DNA of 64,000 bases, taken from NCBI RefSeq assembly GCF_011326735.1, contig NZ_JAANCN010000003.1:214115-278114 (forward strand), given 5' to 3'. Under the pieces are notes generated by a model. The model searched no databases. It saw nothing but the letters and a program-made list of their open reading frames with translations, and had not been told where the DNA came from. The stretch's first letter is position 1. Each line of letters begins with the position of its first letter. This document shows, piece after piece, positions 10,902 through 18,975 of the stretch. The stretch is from Phycicoccus endophyticus. GTDB lineage: Bacteria > Actinomycetota > Actinomycetes > Actinomycetales > Dermatophilaceae. The position numbers and the translations under genes are program-made.

Positions 10902-11263
10902 CCGGTCTCCCAGCGCAGGAGGCCGCGCCGACCCGCGTGCACGAGGCCGAGGAGCAGGACGCCGACGAAGATCCCGACCTCGACGAGCGAGGCCGCCCCC
11001 AGGTGGGCGTCCCGCAGCACGAGCGCCCACGGGAAGAGGTAGACGGCGTCGACGGCGAAGACGACGTAGAGGAAGGCGAAGGAGAGGTAGCGCACCTGCG
11101 ACTGCGCCCAGCCGGCACCGACCGGGTCGACACCGGACTCGTAGGTCCGCAGGCCGGCCTCGGTGGCCGCGCGCGGGGCGAGCAGCCGGCGGACGGCCAT
11201 CGCCGCGGTCACGAGGAGCACGCCGGCGAGCACGACCGCCGCGACGACGAGGTAGCCCTCCAT
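10898..11263 (-). CDS. nuoA2: Second NADH-quinone oxidoreductase subunit A (NuoA2), divergent
   Basis: 121-residue protein with three membrane helices and the NuoA pattern, but with changed key residues. The loop that reads YECG in the operon copy reads YESG here, so the ND3-loop cysteine is lost. The second-helix motif [11 protein letters not shown] is [11 protein letters not shown] here, so the first acidic residue of the conserved Asp/Glu pair is alanine and the second is aspartate. The acidic pair is usually linked to proton transfer in NuoA. The start ATG at 11263 follows a -10-like TAGGCT after 8 bases and has no ribosome-binding site, suggesting a leaderless message. It is coupled to nuoB2 by a 4-base overlap. 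Confidence 0.85.
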   Translation of the reverse strand: MEGYLVVAAVVLAGVLLVTAAMAVRRLLAPRAATEAGLRTYESGVDPVGAGWAQSQVRYLSFAFLYVVFAVDAVYLFPWALVLRDAHLGAASLVEVGIFVGVLLLGLVHAGRRGLLRWETG

Positions 11264-11271
11264 GCCGAGCG

Positions 11272-11277
11272 AGCCTA
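11272..11277 (-). promoter_or_regulatory. Putative leaderless -10 box of nuoA2-nuoB2
   Basis: TAGGCT on the minus strand, ending eight bases before the nuoA2 ATG. It fits the actinobacterial TANNNT -10 element, and the spacing would start transcription at or next to the start codon. No convincing -35 box is visible. Confidence 0.45.
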
Positions 11278-11373
11278 GCCCCGTACCGAGGAGCGGAGGA
11301 CCTCCCGATCCCGGCCGGCCGGCCCACCGGGGCCCGGACGTGGACGGCGGTGAGGGCAGCCTCACCCGGGACG

Positions 11374-11379
11374 TACGAT
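11374..11379 (+). promoter_or_regulatory. Putative -10 box of the korAB-rarD operon
   Basis: TACGAT in the divergent region between nuoA2 and korA, about 65 bases upstream of the korA GTG. It fits TANNNT and would give a 5' leader of roughly 60 bases ending in the AGGGA ribosome-binding site of korA. The -35 region is poor, so confidence is low. Confidence 0.3.
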
Positions 11380-11445
11380 GGACGACGGTGCGCCTTCCGG
11401 CCCGCCGGGGCGCCCGACCACACTCCCGACACCCCAGGGACCACC

Positions 11446-13311
11446 GTGACCAGCAAGACCGTCCAGACCCTCGACCGCGTCGTCATCCGGTTCGCCGGCG
11501 ACTCCGGCGACGGGATGCAGCTGACGGGCGACCGGTTCACCTCCGAGACGGCAGCGCTCGGCAACGACCTGTCCACGCTGCCGAACTTCCCGGCCGAGAT
11601 CCGCGCCCCCCAGGGCACGCTGCCCGGCGTCTCCAGCTTCCAGCTGCACTTCGCCGACCACGACGTCCTCACCCCCGGCGACGCCCCCGACGTCCTCGTC
11701 GCGATGAACCCGGCGGCGCTCAAGGCCAACCTCGCCGACCTGCCCCGCGGCGCGACGATCGTCGCGAACACCGACGAGTTCACCACGCGCAACCTCGCCA
11801 AGGTGGGGTACGAGACCAGCCCGCTCGAGGACGGCAGCCTCGAGTCGTGGCACGTGCACGCCGTCGCCCTGACCTCGATCACGGTCGAGGCGCTCGCGCC
11901 GTTCGAGGGCCTGACGCGCAAGGAGAAGGAGCGGGCGAAGAACATGTTCGCCCTCGGCCTTCTCTCGTGGATGTACACCCGCCCGACGACCGGCACCGAG
12001 GACTTCCTCGCCAAGAAGTTCGGCGGCCGGCCGGAGATCCTCGAGGCCAACCTCGCGGCGCTGCGCGCCGGCTGGAACTACGGCGAGACCACCGAGGACT
12101 TCGCCTCCTCGTTCGTCGTCCAGGCCGCCCCGATGGCTCCCGGGCGCTACCGGAACGTCACCGGGAACACCGCCCTCGCCCTCGGCCTGGCCGCGGCCGC
12201 GCACCGTGCCGGCCGCCCGCTCGTCCTCGGCTCCTACCCGATCACGCCGGCCTCCGACGTGCTGCACGCCCTCTCCGGGATGAAGCGGCACGGTGTGACG
12301 ACCATCCAGGCCGAGGACGAGATCGCCGGCGTCGGCATCGCCCTCGGCGCCTCGTACGGCGGCGCGATCGGCGTCACCTCGACCTCGGGCCCGGGGATCG
12401 CCCTGAAGTCGGAGACGATCGGGCTCGCCGTGTCGCTCGAGCTGCCGCTCGTCGTCGTCGACATCCAGCGCGGCGGGCCCTCGACGGGGCTGCCGACCAA
12501 GACCGAGCAGGCCGACCTGCTCCAGGTCATGTACGGCCGCAACGGGGAGTCACCCGTGCCGGTCCTCGCCGCGCAGACCCCGGCCGACTGCTTCGACGCC
12601 GCCCTCGACGCGGTCCGCATCGCGACGACCTACCGCACCCCGGTGGTCCTGCTCTCCGACGGCTACCTCGCCAACGGCTCCGAGCCGTGGGCCGTCCCCG
12701 AGGTCGACGAGCTGCCCGACCTGGCCGTCGAGCTCGCGAGCGCTCCCAACGCCGTCGACGACGCCGGCGAGCCGGTCTTCCGGCCCTACCTGCGCGACCC
12801 CGAGACGCTCGCGCGCCCGTGGGCCGTTCCGGGCACGCCCGGGCTCGAGCACCGGATCGGGGGGATCGAGAAGGCCGACGTCACCGGTGACATCAGCTAC
12901 GACCCGGACAACCACGACACGATGGTCCGGCTGCGCCAGGCCAAGGTCGACGGCATCGCCGTCCCCGACCTCGAGGTCGACGACCCGAGCGGTGACGCGA
13001 AGGTCCTCGTCCTCGGGTGGGGGTCGACCTACGGTCCGGTCGCCGCCGCCACCCGGGTGCTGCGCAACGCCGGGCACGCCGTCGCCCGGGCGCACCTGCG
13101 CCACCTCAACCCCTTCCCCGCCAACCTCGACGACGTCCTGCGCCGCTACGAGCGGGTGCTCGTGCCGGAGATGAACACCGGCCAGCTCGCCCTGCTGCTG
13201 CGCGGCACCTACCTCGTCGACGTCCGCTCGCACACGGCGGTCCGGGGGCTGCCGTTCACGACGGTCGAGCTCGCCGACGTCGTCTCCACCATCCTCGAGG
13301 AGGTCTCGTGA
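11446..13311 (+). CDS. korA: 2-oxoglutarate:ferredoxin oxidoreductase, fused gamma/alpha subunit
   Basis: 621-residue KorA. The N-terminal gamma domain (about residues 10-190) carries [14 protein letters not shown]. The alpha domain follows with the pyrimidine-binding stretch [13 protein letters not shown] near residue 265, [20 protein letters not shown] and [21 protein letters not shown], all typical of 2-oxoacid:ferredoxin oxidoreductases. With KorB it oxidatively decarboxylates 2-oxoglutarate to succinyl-CoA and reduces ferredoxin. This is the same type as the mycobacterial KOR (Rv2455c/Rv2454c) that works alongside beta-oxidation. GTG at 11446 has AGGGA six bases upstream. No ferredoxin gene is adjacent, so the electron carrier is encoded elsewhere. 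Confidence 0.93.
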   Translation: MTSKTVQTLDRVVIRFAGDSGDGMQLTGDRFTSETAALGNDLSTLPNFPAEIRAPQGTLPGVSSFQLHFADHDVLTPGDAPDVLVAMNPAALKANLADLPRGATIVANTDEFTTRNLAKVGYETSPLEDGSLESWHVHAVALTSITVEALAPFEGLTRKEKERAKNMFALGLLSWMYTRPTTGTEDFLAKKFGGRPEILEANLAALRAGWNYGETTEDFASSFVVQAAPMAPGRYRNVTGNTALALGLAAAAHRAGRPLVLGSYPITPASDVLHALSGMKRHGVTTIQAEDEIAGVGIALGASYGGAIGVTSTSGPGIALKSETIGLAVSLELPLVVVDIQRGGPSTGLPTKTEQADLLQVMYGRNGESPVPVLAAQTPADCFDAALDAVRIATTYRTPVVLLSDGYLANGSEPWAVPEVDELPDLAVELASAPNAVDDAGEPVFRPYLRDPETLARPWAVPGTPGLEHRIGGIEKADVTGDISYDPDNHDTMVRLRQAKVDGIAVPDLEVDDPSGDAKVLVLGWGSTYGPVAAATRVLRNAGHAVARAHLRHLNPFPANLDDVLRRYERVLVPEMNTGQLALLLRGTYLVDVRSHTAVRGLPFTTVELADVVSTILEEVS

Positions 13312-14396
13312 CCCTCACCGACCTGGGCATGCCCGTCACCGGTCTGCAGCACGTCCCCCACCTGCCCGACGACGCACCCGGACAGAGCAAGCGGGACTTC
13401 ACCTCCGACCAGGAGGTGCGCTGGTGCCCCGGCTGCGGCGACTACGTCATCCTCGCCGCCGTGCAGTCCTTCCTGCCCGAGCTCGGGCTGCGCCGCGAGA
13501 ACATCGTCTTCGTCTCCGGCATCGGCTGCTCCTCGCGCTTCCCGTACTACCTGGACACCTACGGGATGCACTCCATCCACGGCCGTGCCCCGGCGATCGC
13601 CACCGGCCTGGCCACCTCCCGCCCCGACCTGTCCGTCTGGGTCGTCACCGGCGACGGCGACGCCCTCTCCATCGGCGGCAACCACCTCATCCACGCCCTG
13701 CGCCGCAACGTCAACCTGACCATCCTGCTGTTCAACAACCAGATCTACGGGCTGACCAAGGGCCAGTACTCGCCCACCTCCCGCACCGGCTCGGTCACCA
13801 AGTCCAGCCCGCTCGGCTCGGTCGACGCGCCCTTCAACCCGGTCTCGCTCGCCCTCGGCGCCGAGGCGACCTTCGTCGCGCGGGCCATGGAGTCCGACCG
13901 CGCCGAGCTCAAGGAGGTGCTGCGGGCGGCGGCCGAGCACCGCGGGGCCGCGCTCGTCGAGATCTACCAGAACTGCCCGATCTTCAACGACGGCGCCTTC
14001 GAGGTCCTCAAGGACCGCACGCAGCAGGCGGCGCGGATCGTCCGGCTGCGCTCCGGCGAGCCGGTCACCGTGGGCCCGGAGGACGACCGCCGGGTCCTCG
14101 TGCGGGTCGCCGGCGGGCACGGCGAGTTCGTGCCGGAGGCCGAGGTCGGCGCGCGTGAGGTCGTCGTCCACGACGCCGCCGCGCCGGACCCGTCCGCCGC
14201 GTTCGCCCTCTCCCGGCTGGACTCCCCGGAGATGACCCACGTGCCGATGGGGGTCTTCCGCCAGGTCTCCCGGCCGACCTACGACGACCTCGTGCGGGCC
14301 CAGGTCGAGGGCGCGGTCGACGCGGCAGGGGGGCCGGCCACCGACGCCGACCTCGGCGAGCTGCTGCGCGGGCGCGACACCTGGACCGTGGGGTGA
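13308..14396 (+). CDS. korB: 2-oxoglutarate:ferredoxin oxidoreductase, beta subunit
   Basis: 362-residue KorB. RWCPGCGDYVILAA and GIGCSSRFPYYLDTYG supply the [4Fe-4S] ligands. GDGDALSIGGNHLIHALRRN followed by LLFNN is the thiamine diphosphate/magnesium motif. It forms the catalytic centre together with KorA. The GTG at 13308 overlaps the korA stop (GTGA), so the two are translationally coupled. The C-terminal ~80 residues are a less conserved extension typical of actinobacterial KorB. Confidence 0.93.
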   Translation: MTLTDLGMPVTGLQHVPHLPDDAPGQSKRDFTSDQEVRWCPGCGDYVILAAVQSFLPELGLRRENIVFVSGIGCSSRFPYYLDTYGMHSIHGRAPAIATGLATSRPDLSVWVVTGDGDALSIGGNHLIHALRRNVNLTILLFNNQIYGLTKGQYSPTSRTGSVTKSSPLGSVDAPFNPVSLALGAEATFVARAMESDRAELKEVLRAAAEHRGAALVEIYQNCPIFNDGAFEVLKDRTQQAARIVRLRSGEPVTVGPEDDRRVLVRVAGGHGEFVPEAEVGAREVVVHDAAAPDPSAAFALSRLDSPEMTHVPMGVFRQVSRPTYDDLVRAQVEGAVDAAGGPATDADLGELLRGRDTWTVG

Positions 14397-15328
14397 GCGA
14401 CGGGCCGGGCGAGGAGGCCCGGCGCGTCGGGACCGGCTACGGGTTCCTCGCCTACGGCATCTGGGGCCTGTTCCCCCTGTACTTCGCCGCGCTCGCCCCG
14501 GCCGGCGCGTTCGAGATCCTCGGGCACCGCATCCTGTGGACGCTGGCCCTGTGCCTGCTCATCCTGCTCGCGCGCCGGGACCTGGCCTGGATGCGGGAGG
14601 TCGTGGCCCGGCCTCGGCTGGCCGCCGGCATCGGTGTGGCCGGGCTCCTCATCGCCGGCAACTGGACGACGTACGTGCTGGCCGTCCTCACCGGGCGGAC
14701 CTACGAGGCCGCCCTCGGGTACTTCCTCAACCCGATCGTCACGGTGGCCCTCGGGGTCCTCGTGCTGCGGGAGCGGCTGCGCCCGCTGCAGTGGGCGGCC
14801 GTGGCCGTCGGCGCGGTGGCCTCGGTGTGGCTCGCGGTGGCCGGCGGCGTGGTGCCGTGGATCCCGCTGGTGCTCGCCTTCTCGTTCGGGCTCTACGGGC
14901 TGACGAAGAAGCGGCTGGGGGCCTCCCTGACGGCGTTGCGCTCGCTCACCGCGGAGACCACCGCGCTCGCGCCGGTCGCCGTGGGGGTCCTGCTCGTCCT
15001 CGGAGCCCACGGCGCGACGACGTTCACCGCCGAGGGGCCCGTGCACACGGTGCTGCTCGTGCTCTCCGGCGTCGTCACCGCGGGCCCCCTGCTCCTCTTC
15101 GCCGCCGCCGCTCGACGGGTCCCGCTCGTGACGATCGGGCTCATCCAGTTCGTCACGCCGGTCCTCCAGCTGCTCGTCGGGGTCCTCCTCCTCGGCGAGC
15201 ACGTCTCGGGCCGGCTGTGGGTGGGCTTCGGCATCGTGTGGGTCGCCCTGGTCCTGCTCTCGGTCGACTCGCTCACCGCCGCCCGGGCTGCCCGGGCCGC
15301 CCGCCGGGCCTCCCCCGCCCTACCCTGA
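14393..15328 (+). CDS. rarD: RarD-type EamA family transporter
   Basis: 311-residue membrane protein with about ten hydrophobic helices. Features typical of RarD-type EamA/DMT carriers are YGIWGLFPLYFAAL near the start, EILGHRILWTL, NWTTYVLAV and EAALGYFLNPIVTVALGVLVLRE split over the middle, and FVTPVLQLLVGVLLLGE near the end. The family takes part in efflux or uptake of metabolites, and the substrate is unknown here. Its GTG at 14393 overlaps the korB stop by GTGA, so it is the third gene of the kor operon; why an exporter is coupled to KorAB is not clear. Confidence 0.85.
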   Translation: MSDGPGEEARRVGTGYGFLAYGIWGLFPLYFAALAPAGAFEILGHRILWTLALCLLILLARRDLAWMREVVARPRLAAGIGVAGLLIAGNWTTYVLAVLTGRTYEAALGYFLNPIVTVALGVLVLRERLRPLQWAAVAVGAVASVWLAVAGGVVPWIPLVLAFSFGLYGLTKKRLGASLTALRSLTAETTALAPVAVGVLLVLGAHGATTFTAEGPVHTVLLVLSGVVTAGPLLLFAAAARRVPLVTIGLIQFVTPVLQLLVGVLLLGEHVSGRLWVGFGIVWVALVLLSVDSLTAARAARAARRASPALP

Positions 15329-15351
15329 CCCGCCAGGACGCGCGCCCCGGG

Positions 15352-16656
15352 TCAGTCGCCGAGGAGGTGGCGCACGTGGTCGTTGGTGAAGCGCCGGTCG
15401 GGGTCGACCCGGTCGCGCACGGCGAGGACGTCGGCGAAGCGGGGGTAGAGCTCGCCCAGCCGCTCGGCGCCGAGCGTGTGCACCTTGCCCCAGTGCGGCC
15501 GGCCGGCGTGCTCGGCGACGATCGCCTCGAAGGCGGCGAACAGACGGCTGGGGTCCATCCGGTGGTACTGGTGGACGGCGACGTAGGCGTTGTCCCGCTC
15601 GTAGGCGGTCGAGAGCCAGACGTCGTCGGCCCCGACGAACCGGACCTCGACGGGGAACGGCACCGGCTCGCGGCTGCGCTCGAACCACGCGCGCAGCTCG
15701 GTGAGGACCGGCACGACGGCCCGGCGGGGCACGGCGTACTCCGACTCGACGAAGCGCACCTCGCGTGAGGAGCAGAACACCCGCCAGGAGTCGTCGGCGA
15801 ACTCGCGGGCCCCGAGCGCGCGGGCGCTCAGCTGGTTGGCCCGCGCGGTGGCGGCCGGGACCCGGGAGAGCAGCCGGTTGACCCCTTCGTAGACCCGGTT
15901 GGCGAGCAGGTCGTCGTCGAGCCGGCGCCGCCACGCCGGCAGGGGCCCCGGCCCTTCGCCCGGGCCCACCCGGTCGTTGCGCTTGACGAGGACCCGGTCG
16001 GTGTGTGGGAACCAGTGCATGTCGACGTGGTCGTGGGAGTCGGCGAGGTCGTGGATGCTCGCGAGCACGCCGGCGAAGGACTCCCCCGACTCGCGGGCGT
16101 GCAGCCGGAAGGCGGGCACGCACTGCAGCTCGAGCTCGACGACCACCCCGAGGGCCCCGAGCCCGACGCGGGCCGCCTGGAAGACCTCCGGCTCCTCCTC
16201 GGCCGAGCAGCGCAACAGGGAGCCGTCGGCGAGGACGAGGGTCAGCCCGCAGACCGCCGCGGCGATGCCCTGCAGCCGCACCCCGGTTCCGTGCGTCCCG
16301 GTGGCGACGGCACCGCTGAGCGTCTGGCGGTCGATGTCTCCGAGGTTGGGCAGGGCGAGCCCGAGGGCCTGCAGCGCCGGGTTCAGCTCGTGCAGCGGGG
16401 TGCCCGCCGCGACGCGCACCCGGGCGCGTTCGCGGTCGACGTCGAGCACGCCACGCAGGCCGTCCACCCGCAGGAGCACGCCGTCGGTGGCGACGAGCGG
16501 GGTGAAGGAGTGCCCGCTGCCGGCGACCCGCAGCGGGACACCGCGCTCGCGCGCCGTCCGGACGGCGCCGCGCACGCCCTCGATGCTCGAGACCTCGGTG
16601 ACCAGTCCGGGGCGGGCGCTGACGTTGCCGCCCCAGTTGCGCCAGGTCGCGCTCAT
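15352..16656 (-). CDS. FAD-linked oxidase, D-arabinono-1,4-lactone oxidase (ALO) family
   Basis: 434 residues. The N-terminal FAD-binding PCMH fold has VAGSGHSFTPLV near residue 45, where the histidine of GSGHS is the usual covalent FAD site of aldonolactone and alditol oxidases. GDIDRQTLSGAVATGTHGTG follows. The C-terminal ALO domain ends with GRPHWGKVHTL and RRFTNDHVRHLLG, both family hallmarks. It should oxidise an aldonolactone, an alditol or a related polyol with oxygen or another acceptor; the real substrate cannot be read from sequence. It overlaps the upstream fold-III PLP enzyme gene by ATGA, and that pairing points to a shared pathway. Confidence 0.85.
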   Translation of the reverse strand: MSATWRNWGGNVSARPGLVTEVSSIEGVRGAVRTARERGVPLRVAGSGHSFTPLVATDGVLLRVDGLRGVLDVDRERARVRVAAGTPLHELNPALQALGLALPNLGDIDRQTLSGAVATGTHGTGVRLQGIAAAVCGLTLVLADGSLLRCSAEEEPEVFQAARVGLGALGVVVELELQCVPAFRLHARESGESFAGVLASIHDLADSHDHVDMHWFPHTDRVLVKRNDRVGPGEGPGPLPAWRRRLDDDLLANRVYEGVNRLLSRVPAATARANQLSARALGAREFADDSWRVFCSSREVRFVESEYAVPRRAVVPVLTELRAWFERSREPVPFPVEVRFVGADDVWLSTAYERDNAYVAVHQYHRMDPSRLFAAFEAIVAEHAGRPHWGKVHTLGAERLGELYPRFADVLAVRDRVDPDRRFTNDHVRHLLGD

Positions 16657-17816
16657 CCGAAGTTCCGTCCCTCTCCGCGGTAGGTGGGCACCGAGGCGAC
16701 CAGCTCCTCGCCCCGGACGAGATGGAGCCGGTCGAAACGCTCGAGCAGCTCGCCGGCCTTGGCGCCGCGCAGCCAGACGCGGTCGCCGAGGGCCAGCCCG
16801 TCGACGTCCCCGCTGACCGGCGTCTGCACCTCGCCCGCGGCCTCGCTGCGCACCAGGGACCAGCCGGGCCGGACGGGGCGCGGTACCCGGGACCACCCGG
16901 GCTGGCCGCTCGCGACGTACCCCCCTGCGAACGTCGTGACGATGCCGCGGGCCGGGCGCCGGACGACGGGGACGGCGTAGGCCATCGCCGGACGCGGCGT
17001 GAAGTCGTCGTAGCCGTCGAAGAGCGTCGGGGCGTACAGGCCCGAGCCGGCGGCGAGCTCGGTGACCGCCGCGTCGTCGACGAACCGGTGCAGGCTCCCC
17101 GTCCCCCCGCCGTTGACGAACCGCAGGTCGGCCTCCGCGCTGACGGCGGCGACGACGGCGGCGCGCCGCTCGAGCAGCTCGGCGACCGAGCGGCGCTTGA
17201 GCACCCGCACGGCCGGCGAGTCCGGGAGGCCTGCGACCTGGGCGTCGTAGAACATCAGCCCGCGCACCTCGAGCCCGACCCCGAGGGCGGCACGCGCCAC
17301 CGCGAGCGCCTGCGCCGGCGTCCGGGTGGGCGAGCGCCGCACCCCGAGGTGCAGGCGCCCCACCCGGACCGAGCAGTCGACGTCGACCGCCACCCCCACC
17401 CCGTGCAGGCCCGCACCGAGCGTGTCCCGCAGCCAGCGCACGTGCTCGACGGAGTCGACCGTCACGGTCACCTCGCGGCGCAGGTCGTCGTCGGCGGCCA
17501 CCGCGCGCAGCGCGTCGAGGTCGACCGAGGGGTAGGCGAGGAACACGTCGCGGACGCCCTCGCGCGCCAGCCACACCGCCTCCGCCGCCGCGTAGGCCAT
17601 GACCCCGGCGAAGCCCGGGCGGGCCAGGACGTCCTCGAGCACCCAGCGGCAGCGCAGCGACTTCGAGGCCACCCGCACGGGGCGACCGCCCGCGCGACGC
17701 ACGAGGTCGGCGGCGTTGGCCTCGTAGGCGTCCAGGTCGAGGACGACGAGCGGCACGGGCAGCCCCGCGGTCGCGGCGTCCCACCGCGCGGTCACGTCCT
17801 CCGGCCTCGAGCTCAC
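16653..17816 (-). CDS. Fold-III PLP enzyme, amino acid deaminase/aldolase (alanine racemase-like)
   Basis: 387 residues with the alanine racemase N-terminal barrel. PLVVLDLDAYEANAADLVRR is followed by RVASKSLRCRWVLE, where the lysine of ASKS should bind PLP. FVNGGGTGSLH and GSGLYAPTLFDGY are phosphate and active-site segments seen in D-threonine aldolase and D-serine dehydratase relatives. The exact substrate is unknown. GTG at 17816 is chosen because it begins the conserved region and sits seven bases after a TAGGGT -10-like box, so the mRNA may be leaderless. The stop overlaps the start of the ALO-family oxidase. Confidence 0.8.
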   Translation of the reverse strand: MSSRPEDVTARWDAATAGLPVPLVVLDLDAYEANAADLVRRAGGRPVRVASKSLRCRWVLEDVLARPGFAGVMAYAAAEAVWLAREGVRDVFLAYPSVDLDALRAVAADDDLRREVTVTVDSVEHVRWLRDTLGAGLHGVGVAVDVDCSVRVGRLHLGVRRSPTRTPAQALAVARAALGVGLEVRGLMFYDAQVAGLPDSPAVRVLKRRSVAELLERRAAVVAAVSAEADLRFVNGGGTGSLHRFVDDAAVTELAAGSGLYAPTLFDGYDDFTPRPAMAYAVPVVRRPARGIVTTFAGGYVASGQPGWSRVPRPVRPGWSLVRSEAAGEVQTPVSGDVDGLALGDRVWLRGAKAGELLERFDRLHLVRGEELVASVPTYRGEGRNFG

Positions 17817-17823
17817 GACGCCG

Positions 17824-17829
17824 ACCCTA
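17824..17829 (-). promoter_or_regulatory. Putative leaderless -10 box of the PLP enzyme/oxidase operon
   Basis: TAGGGT on the minus strand, seven bases before the GTG at 17816. It fits TANNNT with the spacing of a leaderless start. No ribosome-binding site is visible. The rest of the 130-base gap to 17946 holds nothing clear. Confidence 0.45.
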
Positions 17830-17946
17830 GTGCGCCACCCGGGCGCGGCCCGGGAGCTGGGTGCAGCGTCCCGGAGAACCCTCGGGCCGCATCGGGCGCT
17901 CCGCCCTCGAATTCGGGGTCTGCGGCACCCGGCGGGAGGGCGCCGG

Positions 17947-18975
17947 TCAGCCGACGCGGGTGACGACGCCGCTGGCGAGGGCGTGCAGCGCCTCGCGGGC
18001 CTCACCGGCCGGCAGGGTGGAGAGCACCTCCTGGGCGCGGGCGGCCACCTCGAGCGCCTGCTCCCGGGCCCGCTCCATCGCGGGGTGGGCCCGCAGCAGG
18101 GTGAGGGTCTCCTCGAGACGGTCGTCGTCGGAGAGGTCCCCGAGCAGCAGCGAGCGCAGCCGGCCGTCCGCGGGGTCGCTCGAGGCGAGCACGTGGAGCA
18201 CCGGGAGGGTGCGCTTGCCCTCGCGCAGGTCGGTCCCGGGGGTCTTGCCGGTCTCGTCGGCCTGCGAGGCGATGTCGATGAGGTCGTCCGCGAGCTGGAA
18301 GGCCATGCCGAGCCGCTCGCCGTACTCGCGCATCGTCTCCACGACGGGCGCCGGGCAGCCGGCGAACATCGCCCCGTAGCGGGCGGCGGTCGCGATGAGC
18401 ACGCCGGTCTTGTCCTCGAGGACCCGCAGGTAGTACTCGACGGGGTCCTCCCCCTCCGGGCAGGGCCGCTCGTCGCGGATCTGCCCGGCGCACAGCCGCA
18501 CGAAGGTCTGCGCCTGGATCTTGACCGCCTCCGGGCCGAGGTCGGCGACGATGTCCGACGCCGTCCCGAAGAGCAGGTCCCCGACGAGGATGGCGGTCGA
18601 GTTGTCGTAGCGCGCGTTCGCCGACGGGGCACCGCGGCGCACGTCGGCCTCGTCCATGACGTCGTCGTGGTAGAGCGAGGCCAGGTGCGTCAGCTCGACC
18701 CCCGCGGCCGCCGCGACGACCTCCTCGCTCGCGCCGGCACCCAGCTCGGCCGCGAGGAGGGTGAGCAGGGGCCGGAAGCGCTTGCCACCGGCGAGCGTCA
18801 GGTGCGAGCTCGCGCCGGCGATGAACGGGTCCTCGTGGTCGACCCGCTCGGCGATGAGGTCCTCGACCCGGCGCAGCCCCTCGACGAGCCGCTCACGCAG
18901 CCCGTCGCTCGCCCCCGGGAGGGCGAGGACCGACGGCGTCCCCTGCTGTGCCGGCACGTTCGCTGCCCGGCTCAC
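17947..18975 (-). CDS. Polyprenyl diphosphate synthase (menaquinone tail)
   Basis: 342-residue trans-prenyltransferase of the GrcC/IspB type. The first aspartate-rich motif lies in LYHDDVMDEADVRRG near residue 102 and the second in QLADDLIDIASQ near 225; GGKRFRPLL is the diphosphate-binding stretch. It condenses isopentenyl diphosphate onto an allylic primer to make the long chain used by MenA. Chain length cannot be stated firmly. The start GTG at 18975 overlaps the nuoN stop by GTGA, making it the last gene of the nuo operon. This tail-to-nuoN order is also known from other actinobacteria and links quinone tail supply with complex I expression. Confidence 0.9.
   Translation of the reverse strand: MSRAANVPAQQGTPSVLALPGASDGLRERLVEGLRRVEDLIAERVDHEDPFIAGASSHLTLAGGKRFRPLLTLLAAELGAGASEEVVAAAAGVELTHLASLYHDDVMDEADVRRGAPSANARYDNSTAILVGDLLFGTASDIVADLGPEAVKIQAQTFVRLCAGQIRDERPCPEGEDPVEYYLRVLEDKTGVLIATAARYGAMFAGCPAPVVETMREYGERLGMAFQLADDLIDIASQADETGKTPGTDLREGKRTLPVLHVLASSDPADGRLRSLLLGDLSDDDRLEETLTLLRAHPAMERAREQALEVAARAQEVLSTLPAGEAREALHALASGVVTRVG

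Noticed and set aside
11264..11445. Rex or FNR-like site between nuoA2 and korA
   Set aside because: I looked for TTGTG...CACAA and TTGAT...ATCAA dyads and found none.
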